Below, in pieces: positions 1 to 7,020 of a stretch of 64,000 nucleotides of DNA. Location: the NCBI GenBank assembly GCA_002840765.1, contig PHCE01000013.1, positions 62,001 through 126,000 on the forward strand, given 5' to 3'. This DNA comes from Betaproteobacteria bacterium HGW-Betaproteobacteria-7 (lineage in GTDB: Bacteria > Pseudomonadota > Gammaproteobacteria > Burkholderiales > Rhodocyclaceae). The notes beneath the pieces are model-generated. The model had not been told where the DNA came from, searched no databases, and was given only the letters and a program-made list of their open reading frames with translations. Numbering within the stretch: the first letter of the stretch is position 1; the number at the start of each line of letters is the position of its first letter. The position numbers were made by a program, and so were the translations under genes.

Positions 1-1
1 C

Positions 2-523
2 GCGTTAAACAAGGTGTTGATCTTTGATGGCTTGCAGCTTGGTGAAGATGGTCAGTTCAGACAAGTAAGTGCTGCAAACACGATCGGCGAAGCCAAGCGA
101 CGCGCTGAAGGCATGGCGTTCCGTCTGCGTGGCCGGGATATTCATCCAGAAATCCTACGTTACTGCCGGGAAGAGCTGATGCAAGAAAATTACTTTCATG
201 CGGTCTTCGAGGCGGCCAAGAGCCTTGCACAGCGTCTTCGCGACATGACCGGCTTGCCACTTGATGGCGCCGCCCTGATTGACAAATGCTTTGCTGAAAG
301 CCAGCCGCTGATCTGGATCAACGCACTGCGAACAGAGACTGAGCGTTCGGAACACAAGGGGTTTGCGCTGCTTCTGAAAGGCGCTTTTGCCGCCATCCGC
401 AACCCGACGGCCCACGAGCCAAGGATACTGTGGCAAGGTGAAGACGATGCTGCCGACTATTTCACCCTGCTCTCGCTGTTGCATCGCAAGTTGGATTCGG
501 CACGGGCGGTCAGCGCGAACTGA
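2..523 (+). CDS. TIGR02391/Ymh-like HEPN-type protein, 5' end outside the window
   Basis: The reading frame is open from the first complete codon at position 2, with no stop before position 14, where the first candidate start (GTG) lies. The gene therefore probably begins left of the window and this is its C-terminal part. The tail carries the motif RNPTAHEP (R129-H134 counted from the GTG), characteristic of the TIGR02391 (Ymh) family. It fits the R-x4-H signature of HEPN-type RNases and toxins. The family has no fixed function but is common in phage-defence and toxin-antitoxin regions. It ends 50 bp before the reverse transcriptase gene on the same strand, so the two could be co-transcribed. 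Family assignment rests on the motif and on overall similarity as I remember it; RNase activity is inference. Confidence 0.7.
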   Translation, partial: ALNKVLIFDGLQLGEDGQFRQVSAANTIGEAKRRAEGMAFRLRGRDIHPEILRYCREELMQENYFHAVFEAAKSLAQRLRDMTGLPLDGAALIDKCFAESQPLIWINALRTETERSEHKGFALLLKGAFAAIRNPTAHEPRILWQGEDDAADYFTLLSLLHRKLDSARAVSAN

Positions 524-573
524 GTTTGGTTACCCGCATCAGCCTGCAAATAACAAGATAAGGACTACAAGCG

Positions 574-3500
574 ATGAAACGAGAGGTAATTGGTACTTGG
601 CAGGGGGTGACACTGGCAGATCTGTTTTTTGCATTCAGGAAGGCCAAGGCCGATTGCTTTTTCGAGCGTTCCATCTGCATTGCCAGCGAGTTTGCCGAAT
701 ATGAGAAGGACTTGGCACGCAACCTGAATGGCCTACTGGGTCGCTTACAAGCTGGCGAGGTAACTGAGGTACTGGCACAGAACCTTGGGCCGACGCGGGT
801 GGTGGCCAAGAAACTGGGGGCCGCTCCTAAGCCCCCAAAGAAGGGTTCCGTGCCGGAAGGTCATGGTTTTTTCTCCGACCCTGCACGAGCCTTTGAGCGT
901 TTGTGTGCCTCGCATGAACTGACTCCAGAGTTCCGACTGATCGGGGACTTTCCAGTTGAGATGCACGTGTTGTCTGCACTGTGGATCAACTTGGTGGGTC
1001 ACAAGTTCGATGCAGTGCTGACCAAGTCGGCCTACGGTTCACGGCTGCGCCGCTATCGCCCCGAGCCGGGCGCTCCAAAAGGCAGCGTGGGGGACTACCA
1101 CCTGGAAGCGATAGGGTCCTTTCAACCCTACTTTGGGCCTTACAAAGAATGGCGCAGTCGCGGCTTGAAAGCCATACGCTCAGAGTTGGAAGCTGGCCAT
1201 GCAGTGGTCGCCATTTCGATGGACTTAACCAGCTATTACCATAGAGTCGATCCAAGCTTCATGGCAGATAGCCGGTTCCATGCCCATGCAGGTATCACTC
1301 TGTCCGAGTGGGAACTGGAATTCACCGAGGCCTTCACTGCAGCGCTGGTGGACTGGTCTAGGCAAGTCGCAGCCCAGATGCACGCACTGGGCTGCAGCAA
1401 AAGAGAGGCCTCAGTTGGTGGATTGCCCATCGGTTTGTCCATCTCGCGCGTGGTAGCCAACGCTCTGCTGGTGGGCCTGGACAGAGACATCGAGCACGGC
1501 CTGACGGCGGTATATTACGGTCGTTACGTGGATGACCTGTTTTTGGTGCTGCGCGACCCTGGCGATCTGGCAACGGCTGAAGCACTGCTGGCCTATTTTG
1601 CTGTGCGCACAAACTGCTTCCCGAGTGAGAACGAGGTCAAGAACGGCGATATCTTTTTGAGCTTGCCCGGTGGCTTTCAGGCCAAGACCAAGTTGCTCCT
1701 GCAACAGAGCAAGCAGAAGGCATTCTTCCTGCAAGGGCAAGGTGGCATCGACCTGCTCAGCAACATTGAATCGCAGATCCGCAGTGTTTCTAGTGAACGA
1801 AGGTTGATGCCGTCGCCGGACCGTTTGGAGTCCATGGCATCCGCTAAGGTGCTGACTGCCGCTGGGCATGCCTCTGAAGAGGCCGATACGTTGCGACGTG
1901 CCGATGGGTTGTCCGTGCGACGTCTGGGATGGTCTGTGCAGCTAAGAGCGGTGGAAATTTTAGCCCGCGACCTACGCGAAGAGGATTGGCAGGAAGAACG
2001 CAAGCAGTTTTACGAGTTCGCCCACAGCCATATTCTGCGCGCGGACAAGATTCTGGATCATCTCGATTATTTGCCACGCCTTCTATCCCTAGCTGTTGCA
2101 CTAACGGACTGGGCCGACGCTCGTCGGCTAATCGAGTCAACTCTTGGGGCCATCGATGTACTGCATACCAAGTCTGCATCATCCGTGGTCAGGGTCAACG
2201 GCTTCAAGGCTAAGTCAAATATAGAAAGTCTATGGCGCGGGCTACTCCAGACGACATTGGACTTGGCACAAGACGCGGTTCTTCGGTCGCTGCGTTGGAG
2301 CCGCAGCACGGGCGAGATGCGTCCGCTTAGCGAAACCGCTCTTGCCGTCTGCGAAATGGTCGGCCTAGCCAGAGATGTTGACGACATATCCAGACGAGCG
2401 CTAAAACTGCGTGAGGCAGACTGGGCGAAAACAGCCTACAAGGATCACGTGCGCCGTAATGCGATGCGGCAGCGTCCTGCAATCGAGCAGGAGCAACTTC
2501 TACACGATCTATATCCACATGAAGCAGACCTGCGGGATTTCCTGAGCAAATCAATGCATGCTGGCAACGGCACGGGCGCTCCTCGGATACCTGCACGCTG
2601 CGTTAACTCGACCAGTGACGCTATGGCTCCATCATTGTTGCCATACCTGTTGCCCACACGGCCTTACACACCACAAGAAGTATCGTTGTTCCTGCCAGAA
2701 GAGTGCATCTTCGAAGGGCTGAGCAGCGCACCGGCACGAGCATGGGCGAGATATGTCCGTGCGGTGCGGGGGGTATGGGTATGGGGCTCATTGGTTCAGG
2801 CGGATGTCAGTGCTGATGACCAAGTCCAGAGCGATGATCGCAGCAAGGAAAAGCTACAGCGCCTCGCGCGAATCGGCAGCACTAGGTCAATGCCAAAGGT
2901 AAGACTTGGAATCAGTAGCCTGTTAACGACAGACGAGAGTTTCAGCGCAGCCGCTAGTGGGCGACCAGATCTTTCTCGTGCTCGCTATCAGCGCATCGAG
3001 CGCTTGGTTAACCAGGCTATCGATGCCCATCCGCGACCGACACACCTGTTGCTACCCGAACTATCTCTACCTGAGCGTTGGATCGATACGGTGTCTCGCT
3101 TGCTGCAAGAAGCCGGCATCAGTCTGATTGCAGGGCTTGATTACCACCACGGCAAAGTCTCCGACGTTCACAGCGAAGCAGTCTTGGTATTAGCCGATGA
3201 TCGCCTCGGATTTCCGACCTCCGTTCAGATTCGACAAGCAAAGTCTCTACCTGCAGCAGGCGAGGAGGAAACATTGCTGCGTTTATTTGGGCTGAAATGG
3301 CCAGCTCGTTTGGCTAGCGAGCGAAAACCCGTGTACAACCATGGCGGTTTTTGCTTTGGCGTGCTGGTCTGCTCGGAGTTGCAGAACATTGCACATCGCC
3401 AGCAGTTTCAGGGCGATGTGGATTGCATGATGGTTCTTTCCTGGAATCAGGATCTAGAGACCTTTGCAGCTCTGGTCGAGTCGGCGAGCCTGGATGTTCA

Positions 3501-3756
3501 TGCTCACATTGCGCTCGTGAACAATCGACGCTATGGCGACAGCCGGGTCAGGAGCCCGGCCAAAAAGGATTTCATGCGCGATGCTTGCAGATTACGTGGT
3601 GGGCAAAACGAGCATGTGGTTATCGTGGAGCTGGATATCGTCAATCTCCGGGCTTTCCAATGCCGCGAGAAGCGTTGGCCGCGGGAGGATGACCAATACA
3701 AGCCGGTTCCTGAAGGATATCAAATCGCCTCATTCCGAAAAGCCACACCTGCATAG
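574..3756 (+). CDS. drt1: DRT1/UG1-type defence reverse transcriptase fused to a nitrilase-like domain
   Basis: This 1060-residue protein has an RT domain in its N-terminal third. Motif A is MDLTSYYHRVD with Asp217, and the catalytic box is YVDD at residues 318-321 (Asp320, Asp321), so both metal-binding positions are intact. A helical region of roughly 370 residues follows. From about residue 770 there is a C-N hydrolase (nitrilase) fold with a plausible Glu-Lys-Cys triad: E829 in LLLPELSLP, K890 in RQAKSLP, and C933 in GVLVCSEL. This architecture matches UG1 reverse transcriptases, described as defence-associated RT type 1 (DRT1), which act against phages. AAGGA lies about 10 bases before the ATG. 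The cDNA product and nitrilase substrate cannot be read from the sequence. An adjacent non-coding RNA is not evident. Confidence 0.88.
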   Translation: MKREVIGTWQGVTLADLFFAFRKAKADCFFERSICIASEFAEYEKDLARNLNGLLGRLQAGEVTEVLAQNLGPTRVVAKKLGAAPKPPKKGSVPEGHGFFSDPARAFERLCASHELTPEFRLIGDFPVEMHVLSALWINLVGHKFDAVLTKSAYGSRLRRYRPEPGAPKGSVGDYHLEAIGSFQPYFGPYKEWRSRGLKAIRSELEAGHAVVAISMDLTSYYHRVDPSFMADSRFHAHAGITLSEWELEFTEAFTAALVDWSRQVAAQMHALGCSKREASVGGLPIGLSISRVVANALLVGLDRDIEHGLTAVYYGRYVDDLFLVLRDPGDLATAEALLAYFAVRTNCFPSENEVKNGDIFLSLPGGFQAKTKLLLQQSKQKAFFLQGQGGIDLLSNIESQIRSVSSERRLMPSPDRLESMASAKVLTAAGHASEEADTLRRADGLSVRRLGWSVQLRAVEILARDLREEDWQEERKQFYEFAHSHILRADKILDHLDYLPRLLSLAVALTDWADARRLIESTLGAIDVLHTKSASSVVRVNGFKAKSNIESLWRGLLQTTLDLAQDAVLRSLRWSRSTGEMRPLSETALAVCEMVGLARDVDDISRRALKLREADWAKTAYKDHVRRNAMRQRPAIEQEQLLHDLYPHEADLRDFLSKSMHAGNGTGAPRIPARCVNSTSDAMAPSLLPYLLPTRPYTPQEVSLFLPEECIFEGLSSAPARAWARYVRAVRGVWVWGSLVQADVSADDQVQSDDRSKEKLQRLARIGSTRSMPKVRLGISSLLTTDESFSAAASGRPDLSRARYQRIERLVNQAIDAHPRPTHLLLPELSLPERWIDTVSRLLQEAGISLIAGLDYHHGKVSDVHSEAVLVLADDRLGFPTSVQIRQAKSLPAAGEEETLLRLFGLKWPARLASERKPVYNHGGFCFGVLVCSELQNIAHRQQFQGDVDCMMVLSWNQDLETFAALVESASLDVHAHIALVNNRRYGDSRVRSPAKKDFMRDACRLRGGQNEHVVIVELDIVNLRAFQCREKRWPREDDQYKPVPEGYQIASFRKATPA

Positions 3757-3810
3757 CTACTCAGGATTATCGTTTTCATTGCCTGCGTATCCGATTAGTT
3801 AGGAGTAGTA

Positions 3811-4386
3811 GTGCCGCTCAACCACACATCCAAGTTCGCTGAACTTACCGACGTGCAGTACATTGCCTTGGGAAAAGCCGTCGTCGAATGGGCAAATATC
3901 GAACAATTATTGAGCGTTGTGCTTGGGCGCCTGCTCGGAACTCCTGATTTCCTCGCACGAACGTTCACTGATCCGCTCTCCGCAGCTAGATTGCAAGAGG
4001 CAATTCAAGAGGCTGTCGAAATTCACCGCATACGCTACAGCGAACGAATTATTTCTGGTGACCTCCTTGATGAAATAGTGCGAGTCAATAATTCGGTCAC
4101 TTCGCTGCGCGGCATCAGAAACAAAATTGCCCATTTCTGCTGGTGCCGCCAATCAGACGAGTCCTTGTTTGGTACTAGCTTCGCTGGCGGTATTCCGTCG
4201 CCAAAATCCGAAAGAAAGAATACTGTGGAGCTCAAACTCAGCGACCTAACTAAGCTCCATCAGGACGCGTTTTCGCTGGTTGAGCAACTCATCGTCTTAA
4301 CCGAAAGGCTTCCTCATGTTGACGAGGAACTACTCCTATCTCTGCACTTAACCGGCCCTGCGCGAAAAACCGCGCAGGCTGGTTAG
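3811..4386 (+). CDS. Small HEPN-like protein next to DRT1, function unknown
   Basis: The GTG start at 3811 is chosen because AGGAG lies 8 bases upstream; the gene begins 54 bp after the RT stop. The 191-residue product is largely helical, with no signal peptide or membrane segment. It contains GIRNKIAHFCW, in which R103-N104-K-I-A-H108 is a textbook R-x4-H HEPN motif (RNxxxH form). I do not recognise a named family. Its position directly downstream of the DRT1 gene on the same strand suggests co-transcription. It could be an RNase effector or a stand-alone gene carried on the same island. The final 13 codons form one arm of an inverted repeat. Confidence 0.65.
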   Translation: MPLNHTSKFAELTDVQYIALGKAVVEWANIEQLLSVVLGRLLGTPDFLARTFTDPLSAARLQEAIQEAVEIHRIRYSERIISGDLLDEIVRVNNSVTSLRGIRNKIAHFCWCRQSDESLFGTSFAGGIPSPKSERKNTVELKLSDLTKLHQDAFSLVEQLIVLTERLPHVDEELLLSLHLTGPARKTAQAG

Positions 4387-4388
4387 CT
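4346..4388. repeat. 43-bp imperfect inverted repeat at the end of the HEPN-like gene
   Basis: The arms TAACC-G-GCCCTGCGCG and CGCGCAGGC-T-GGTTA pair around an A-rich loop of about 6 bases. The structure spans the stop codon of the preceding gene. There is no T-run after it on either strand, so it is a poor intrinsic terminator. The outer heptamer ACTTAAC fits the RYYYAAC form of integron attC sites, but the opposite end, GTTAGCT, does not fit GTTRRRY fully and the element is shorter than usual attC sites. It may be an mRNA-stabilising hairpin or a decayed recombination site. Confidence 0.5.
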
Positions 4389-4410
4389 ATATGTTGGACG
4401 CCTCAAACCG

Positions 4411-4965
4411 ATGCAACCTGAAGTGTTTTCGATAAATCCGCCACACAGGGCGCTATACGCGATCAGCGTCTCGTTCTGTACTGCATCAGCTATTCGATCC
4501 ATTGGGGCCGTCTCAAACGTCATGGCGCATTTGGCCTCCGGTGACAGTGACGACCCGTTGGAAGACATTGACTCACATGCGGTTCTTGACGAACTTCAAA
4601 ACATCATCGTCCAGGGGGCAGCGGTTTCCAGATATTTTTGGCCGTCGAATAGTGCTCACGAAGTAAGAGGAAGAGAGTTGCGCGAGATGTTTCAAATCAC
4701 AGAACAAAGCCCGCTCAGGTCCCGCCATCTACGCAACATGATCGAGCATTTCGATGAAAAGCTCGATCACTACCTCGCAAAGGGAATAGTGGGGCATGTC
4801 ATTCCGCACTATTTTGGACCTGAGGGTGCGAATACTGGAGTGCCAACACATTTCTTCCGCGCCTACTTCACCAACGTCGGTATCTTTGAAATTCTTGGGA
4901 AGCGCTACGAAATTGAACCAATTGCCAAAGAACTTTGGCGTCTTCATGAATTGGCAAGCGACTAA
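4411..4965 (+). CDS. Second small HEPN-like protein of the DRT1 island, function unknown
   Basis: This 184-residue protein starts 24 bp after the previous stop; no strong ribosome binding site is visible before the ATG. It is predicted to be soluble and mixed helical. The stretch LRNMIEHFDEKLDHY contains R108-N109-M-I-E-H113, again of the R-x4-H type, followed by an amphipathic helix. I do not recognise a named family. Outside that motif it shows no clear similarity to the neighbouring 191-residue protein, so the two do not look like recent duplicates. Codon use and GC are lower than in the nos and EPS regions, consistent with acquired DNA. Its role beside a defence RT is inference from context only. 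Confidence 0.6.
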   Translation: MQPEVFSINPPHRALYAISVSFCTASAIRSIGAVSNVMAHLASGDSDDPLEDIDSHAVLDELQNIIVQGAAVSRYFWPSNSAHEVRGRELREMFQITEQSPLRSRHLRNMIEHFDEKLDHYLAKGIVGHVIPHYFGPEGANTGVPTHFFRAYFTNVGIFEILGKRYEIEPIAKELWRLHELASD

Positions 4966-5110
4966 TAAGGCGCCCAAACGTCGTGAACGTCCACTTTCCC
5001 TGGCCGACTCTGATAGCTATGGGTCGGGAAGCGTCGTAGGGTGTTAATTGAAGCGGTCATTGACGACCTTCAACAACTGAATGGCTGGTGTCCGGTCAAT
5101 AGTTGCCCGA

Positions 5111-5144
5111 GTCTAGCCATAGACCCAAGGTCGGCTTTGGCCGA
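5111..5144 (+). repeat. Imperfect direct repeat, copy 1 (34 bp)
   Basis: This copy lies in the 255-bp gene-free stretch between the second HEPN-like gene and the zinc-finger gene. It matches 27 of 34 positions with the copy at 6230-6263, including the uninterrupted GCTTTGGCCGA at the right end. No open frame of note and no promoter that I can defend are present in the surrounding stretch. Confidence 0.55.
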
Positions 5145-5220
5145 GCAACTGCTTGATGCCGTTAGCAATAGTCGGCAGTTCGGCCAATGCGGAAATCTGC
5201 CGAGAGATTGTGTATCGGGA

Positions 5221-5982
5221 TTAGCGCTTGGCGGACTCAAACGAACCAGATAGAAAAGGCGACCATGTCTTTTTTATCGGGTGCTTCGAGTTTCTCAAAA
5301 CCTTCTCCAACTCGCTGATTCTCAGCTTCAGACCCGCATTCACCTCATCAGGGGAAGCAGCTTTCAGCTTTTTCCGCATCTCGCCTAACTCGTCTTTCAG
5401 CGCACGAAGAGTACGCTGCCTTGCGGCCACCGCACCTGTCGGCTTGGCCTTCGATTTTTTCTTCGGCTGTTTTGATGGAATCGGAACGCCATGCGCGTCC
5501 AGGCGGTGCTTATCCAGCGCTCGACGATCTACTAGCAATCCGCAGACGTCGCAGATAGACGACAGGTTGTTCTGCAGCTGAGCTGTTGCCGCGACCAATC
5601 GTTCCGCCACAGCTTTTCCGATGACTTTAGGCTGGTGAACATTGGCGCGATGCTTATCTAGGTTCTTCGCGAATACTGAGTGCCCGCAATCCGGGCACTT
5701 TACTTGGACTTCTTTTTTCTTCGCCTTGAGCTGAGCTGTATTCATCGGCCCATCAACTGCAACTTTGTCTATCTTTGACTTCCGCTTCTTCTTAGTTAGC
5801 GGGGGAAGTGGACCGAGATATCCAGCCGAATACCCCGAACCCTGAGTCATGGCGAGCTCTTTGCGAACAGGGGGCAATTCAAGCCGAGGCTCGTCACTCA
5901 TCTCGTCAATCCACCCCCGGCCATCGCACTTGAAACATCGTGGGTTATTGCCACCACATGAACACGGAATACGTTCGGACAT
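5221..5982 (-). CDS. Orphan protein with a DnaJ-like cysteine cluster and two C2H2 fingers
   Basis: This 253-residue protein has three predicted metal sites. Near the N-terminus, C7, C9, C16 and C19 in a CSCGG/CFKCDGRGW context resemble half of a DnaJ zinc ribbon. Two C-x2-C-x11-H-x4-H fingers follow: C96/C99/H111/H116 and C144/C147/H159/H164. Lysine-rich linkers separate them, and residues 190-232 look like a coiled coil. Classical paired C2H2 fingers are uncommon in bacteria. The gene is transcribed against its neighbours and has no operon partner. DNA or RNA binding is likely from the fingers and basic linkers, but no function is known to me. It sits between the two copies of a 34-bp repeat. 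Confidence 0.65.
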   Translation of the reverse strand: MSERIPCSCGGNNPRCFKCDGRGWIDEMSDEPRLELPPVRKELAMTQGSGYSAGYLGPLPPLTKKKRKSKIDKVAVDGPMNTAQLKAKKKEVQVKCPDCGHSVFAKNLDKHRANVHQPKVIGKAVAERLVAATAQLQNNLSSICDVCGLLVDRRALDKHRLDAHGVPIPSKQPKKKSKAKPTGAVAARQRTLRALKDELGEMRKKLKAASPDEVNAGLKLRISELEKVLRNSKHPIKKTWSPFLSGSFESAKR

Positions 5983-6123
5983 ACACCCCCTTTAACCAGC
6001 CATTCAAACTGCGCCTTTTAGCAATGCCATTGTCTTCACTGGCGAAAAGGCATTAGGTTACACCGGCAAGGCCAATCGGTGGAATTAGACTGGCCCGAAT
6101 GCTGTTGGCACATGGCACTGTGA

Positions 6124-6234
6124 TCATTTGAGGCAGGCATCGAACGCTACAACCGGATGGTCCGTTACGACTGCCTCAACCGCTACGCTAACGGCATAGC
6201 GGCAGGTAACTGGCACACAGCCGCCCGATTCTGA
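6124..6234 (+). pseudogene. Remnant of an IS3-family transposase (orfB C-terminal region)
   Basis: The frame between an upstream TGA (6121-6123) and the TGA at 6232 encodes FEAGIERYNRMVRYDCLN followed by unrelated residues. The start resembles the conserved segment FIERYNRTVRYEWL near the C-terminus of IS3-family transposases, just after the last catalytic residue. Only about 20 residues look transposase-like, and no start codon, terminal repeat or orfA is visible. It lies in the gene-free stretch 5983-6457, which otherwise shows only the second copy of the 34-bp repeat. The match is from memory of the family and is short. Confidence 0.45.
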
Positions 6235-6263
6235 CCATAGGACCAAGTTCAGCTTTGGCCGAC
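6230..6263 (+). repeat. Imperfect direct repeat, copy 2 (34 bp)
   Basis: This is the partner of the copy at 5111-5144 (27 of 34 positions identical, same orientation). It begins at the end of the IS3-like remnant. The two copies enclose the zinc-finger gene, about 1.1 kb apart. Confidence 0.55.
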
Positions 6264-6457
6264 GACCGGCCTCTCGCTCCACCAAATCTTCCACCCAAAG
6301 CACCCCTAGCGACCATGCCTGAGATAGTTGCTTTCATGCGGTGAAGCTGCCATTGTCAGCACCCCAAAAACTTGAGCAGATCCGCTTCGGGATCGTGATA
6401 CTGGTTACCGATGATTCGCCTCCTTCATCCCCCCGCATTTCCCCTGTTTGTCCGCCA

Positions 6458-7015
6458 ATGAGTCCCCGGGAAACCCGCCGCCTCTTGGCCCAGGAGCTCG
6501 CTGCCGCAGCCGCCGGCTATCAGGATTCCGCGGTGATACCGCATTGTCCGGTGTGCGCCAAGCCGTGCTGTCGCCTCGATAAGCTGGTGCTCGAACTGGA
6601 GTGGAAGCAGGTCAAGGTGTTCTGGCGGCTCGACGAGTCGCGCAAGGCTTTTGATCGGCGGCTTGCAGCCGGCCAGGGGCCGGTGGAGATTCGGCCGGCT
6701 AACGGGCTGTACTACGCCCATCAGAAAGCCTGCCCCGCCTACGATCAAACGGCCCAATCGTGCCGGGTCTATGGTCAGGAGATCAAGCCCGTGGGCTGCT
6801 CGGATTTCCCGGTGTACGAGGATCAGGGGAAGGTTGTTGCCGACTTGCGCTGTGAGGCCGTCGATATCGCGGCGCTGACGGCCTGGATTGCCCGTTCGCT
6901 TGGGCCGGGGTGGCGCATCGTCCAGACGGCCGACGAGGAGTTCCCCTTCCTGGTCACGCTGGCGGTGAAGAAGGTGTCGGCCACGGCTGGTGCCAGCAAG
7001 CGCTCACGCTACTGA
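6458..7015 (+). CDS. YkgJ-family cysteine cluster protein
   Basis: The frame is open from 6341, but the ATG at 6458 (MSPRETRRLLAQEL) is the likely start because the preceding residues are poorly protein-like. That gives 185 residues. Conserved cysteines appear in CPVCAKPCCRLDKL and in CPAYDQTAQSCRVYGQ with KPVGCSDFP further on. This is the pattern of the YkgJ / zinc-or-iron-chelating domain family (old UPF0153), whose members are thought to bind Zn or an Fe-S centre. The reaction is unknown. It converges with the hybrid kinase gene, leaving 5 bp between the two stop codons. Confidence 0.8.
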   Translation: MSPRETRRLLAQELAAAAAGYQDSAVIPHCPVCAKPCCRLDKLVLELEWKQVKVFWRLDESRKAFDRRLAAGQGPVEIRPANGLYYAHQKACPAYDQTAQSCRVYGQEIKPVGCSDFPVYEDQGKVVADLRCEAVDIAALTAWIARSLGPGWRIVQTADEEFPFLVTLAVKKVSATAGASKRSRY

Positions 7016-7020
7016 GAGGC

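Noticed and set aside
574-3756. Retron or group II intron RT
   Set aside because: No msr/msd-like structured repeat is visible beside the gene, there is no maturase domain, and the nitrilase-like C-terminus points to the UG1 class.
4346-4388. Intrinsic terminator after the first HEPN-like gene
   Set aside because: No T-run follows the hairpin on either strand.
4346-4399. Integron attC site between the two HEPN-like genes
   Set aside because: One heptamer (ACTTAAC) and a nearby GTTGGAC fit the consensus, but the stem is too short, the two sites do not pair with each other, and no integrase is present.
5041-5253. Small plus-strand open frame in the gap before the zinc-finger gene
   Set aside because: No ribosome binding site, no recognisable sequence features, and it runs into the opposite-strand gene.
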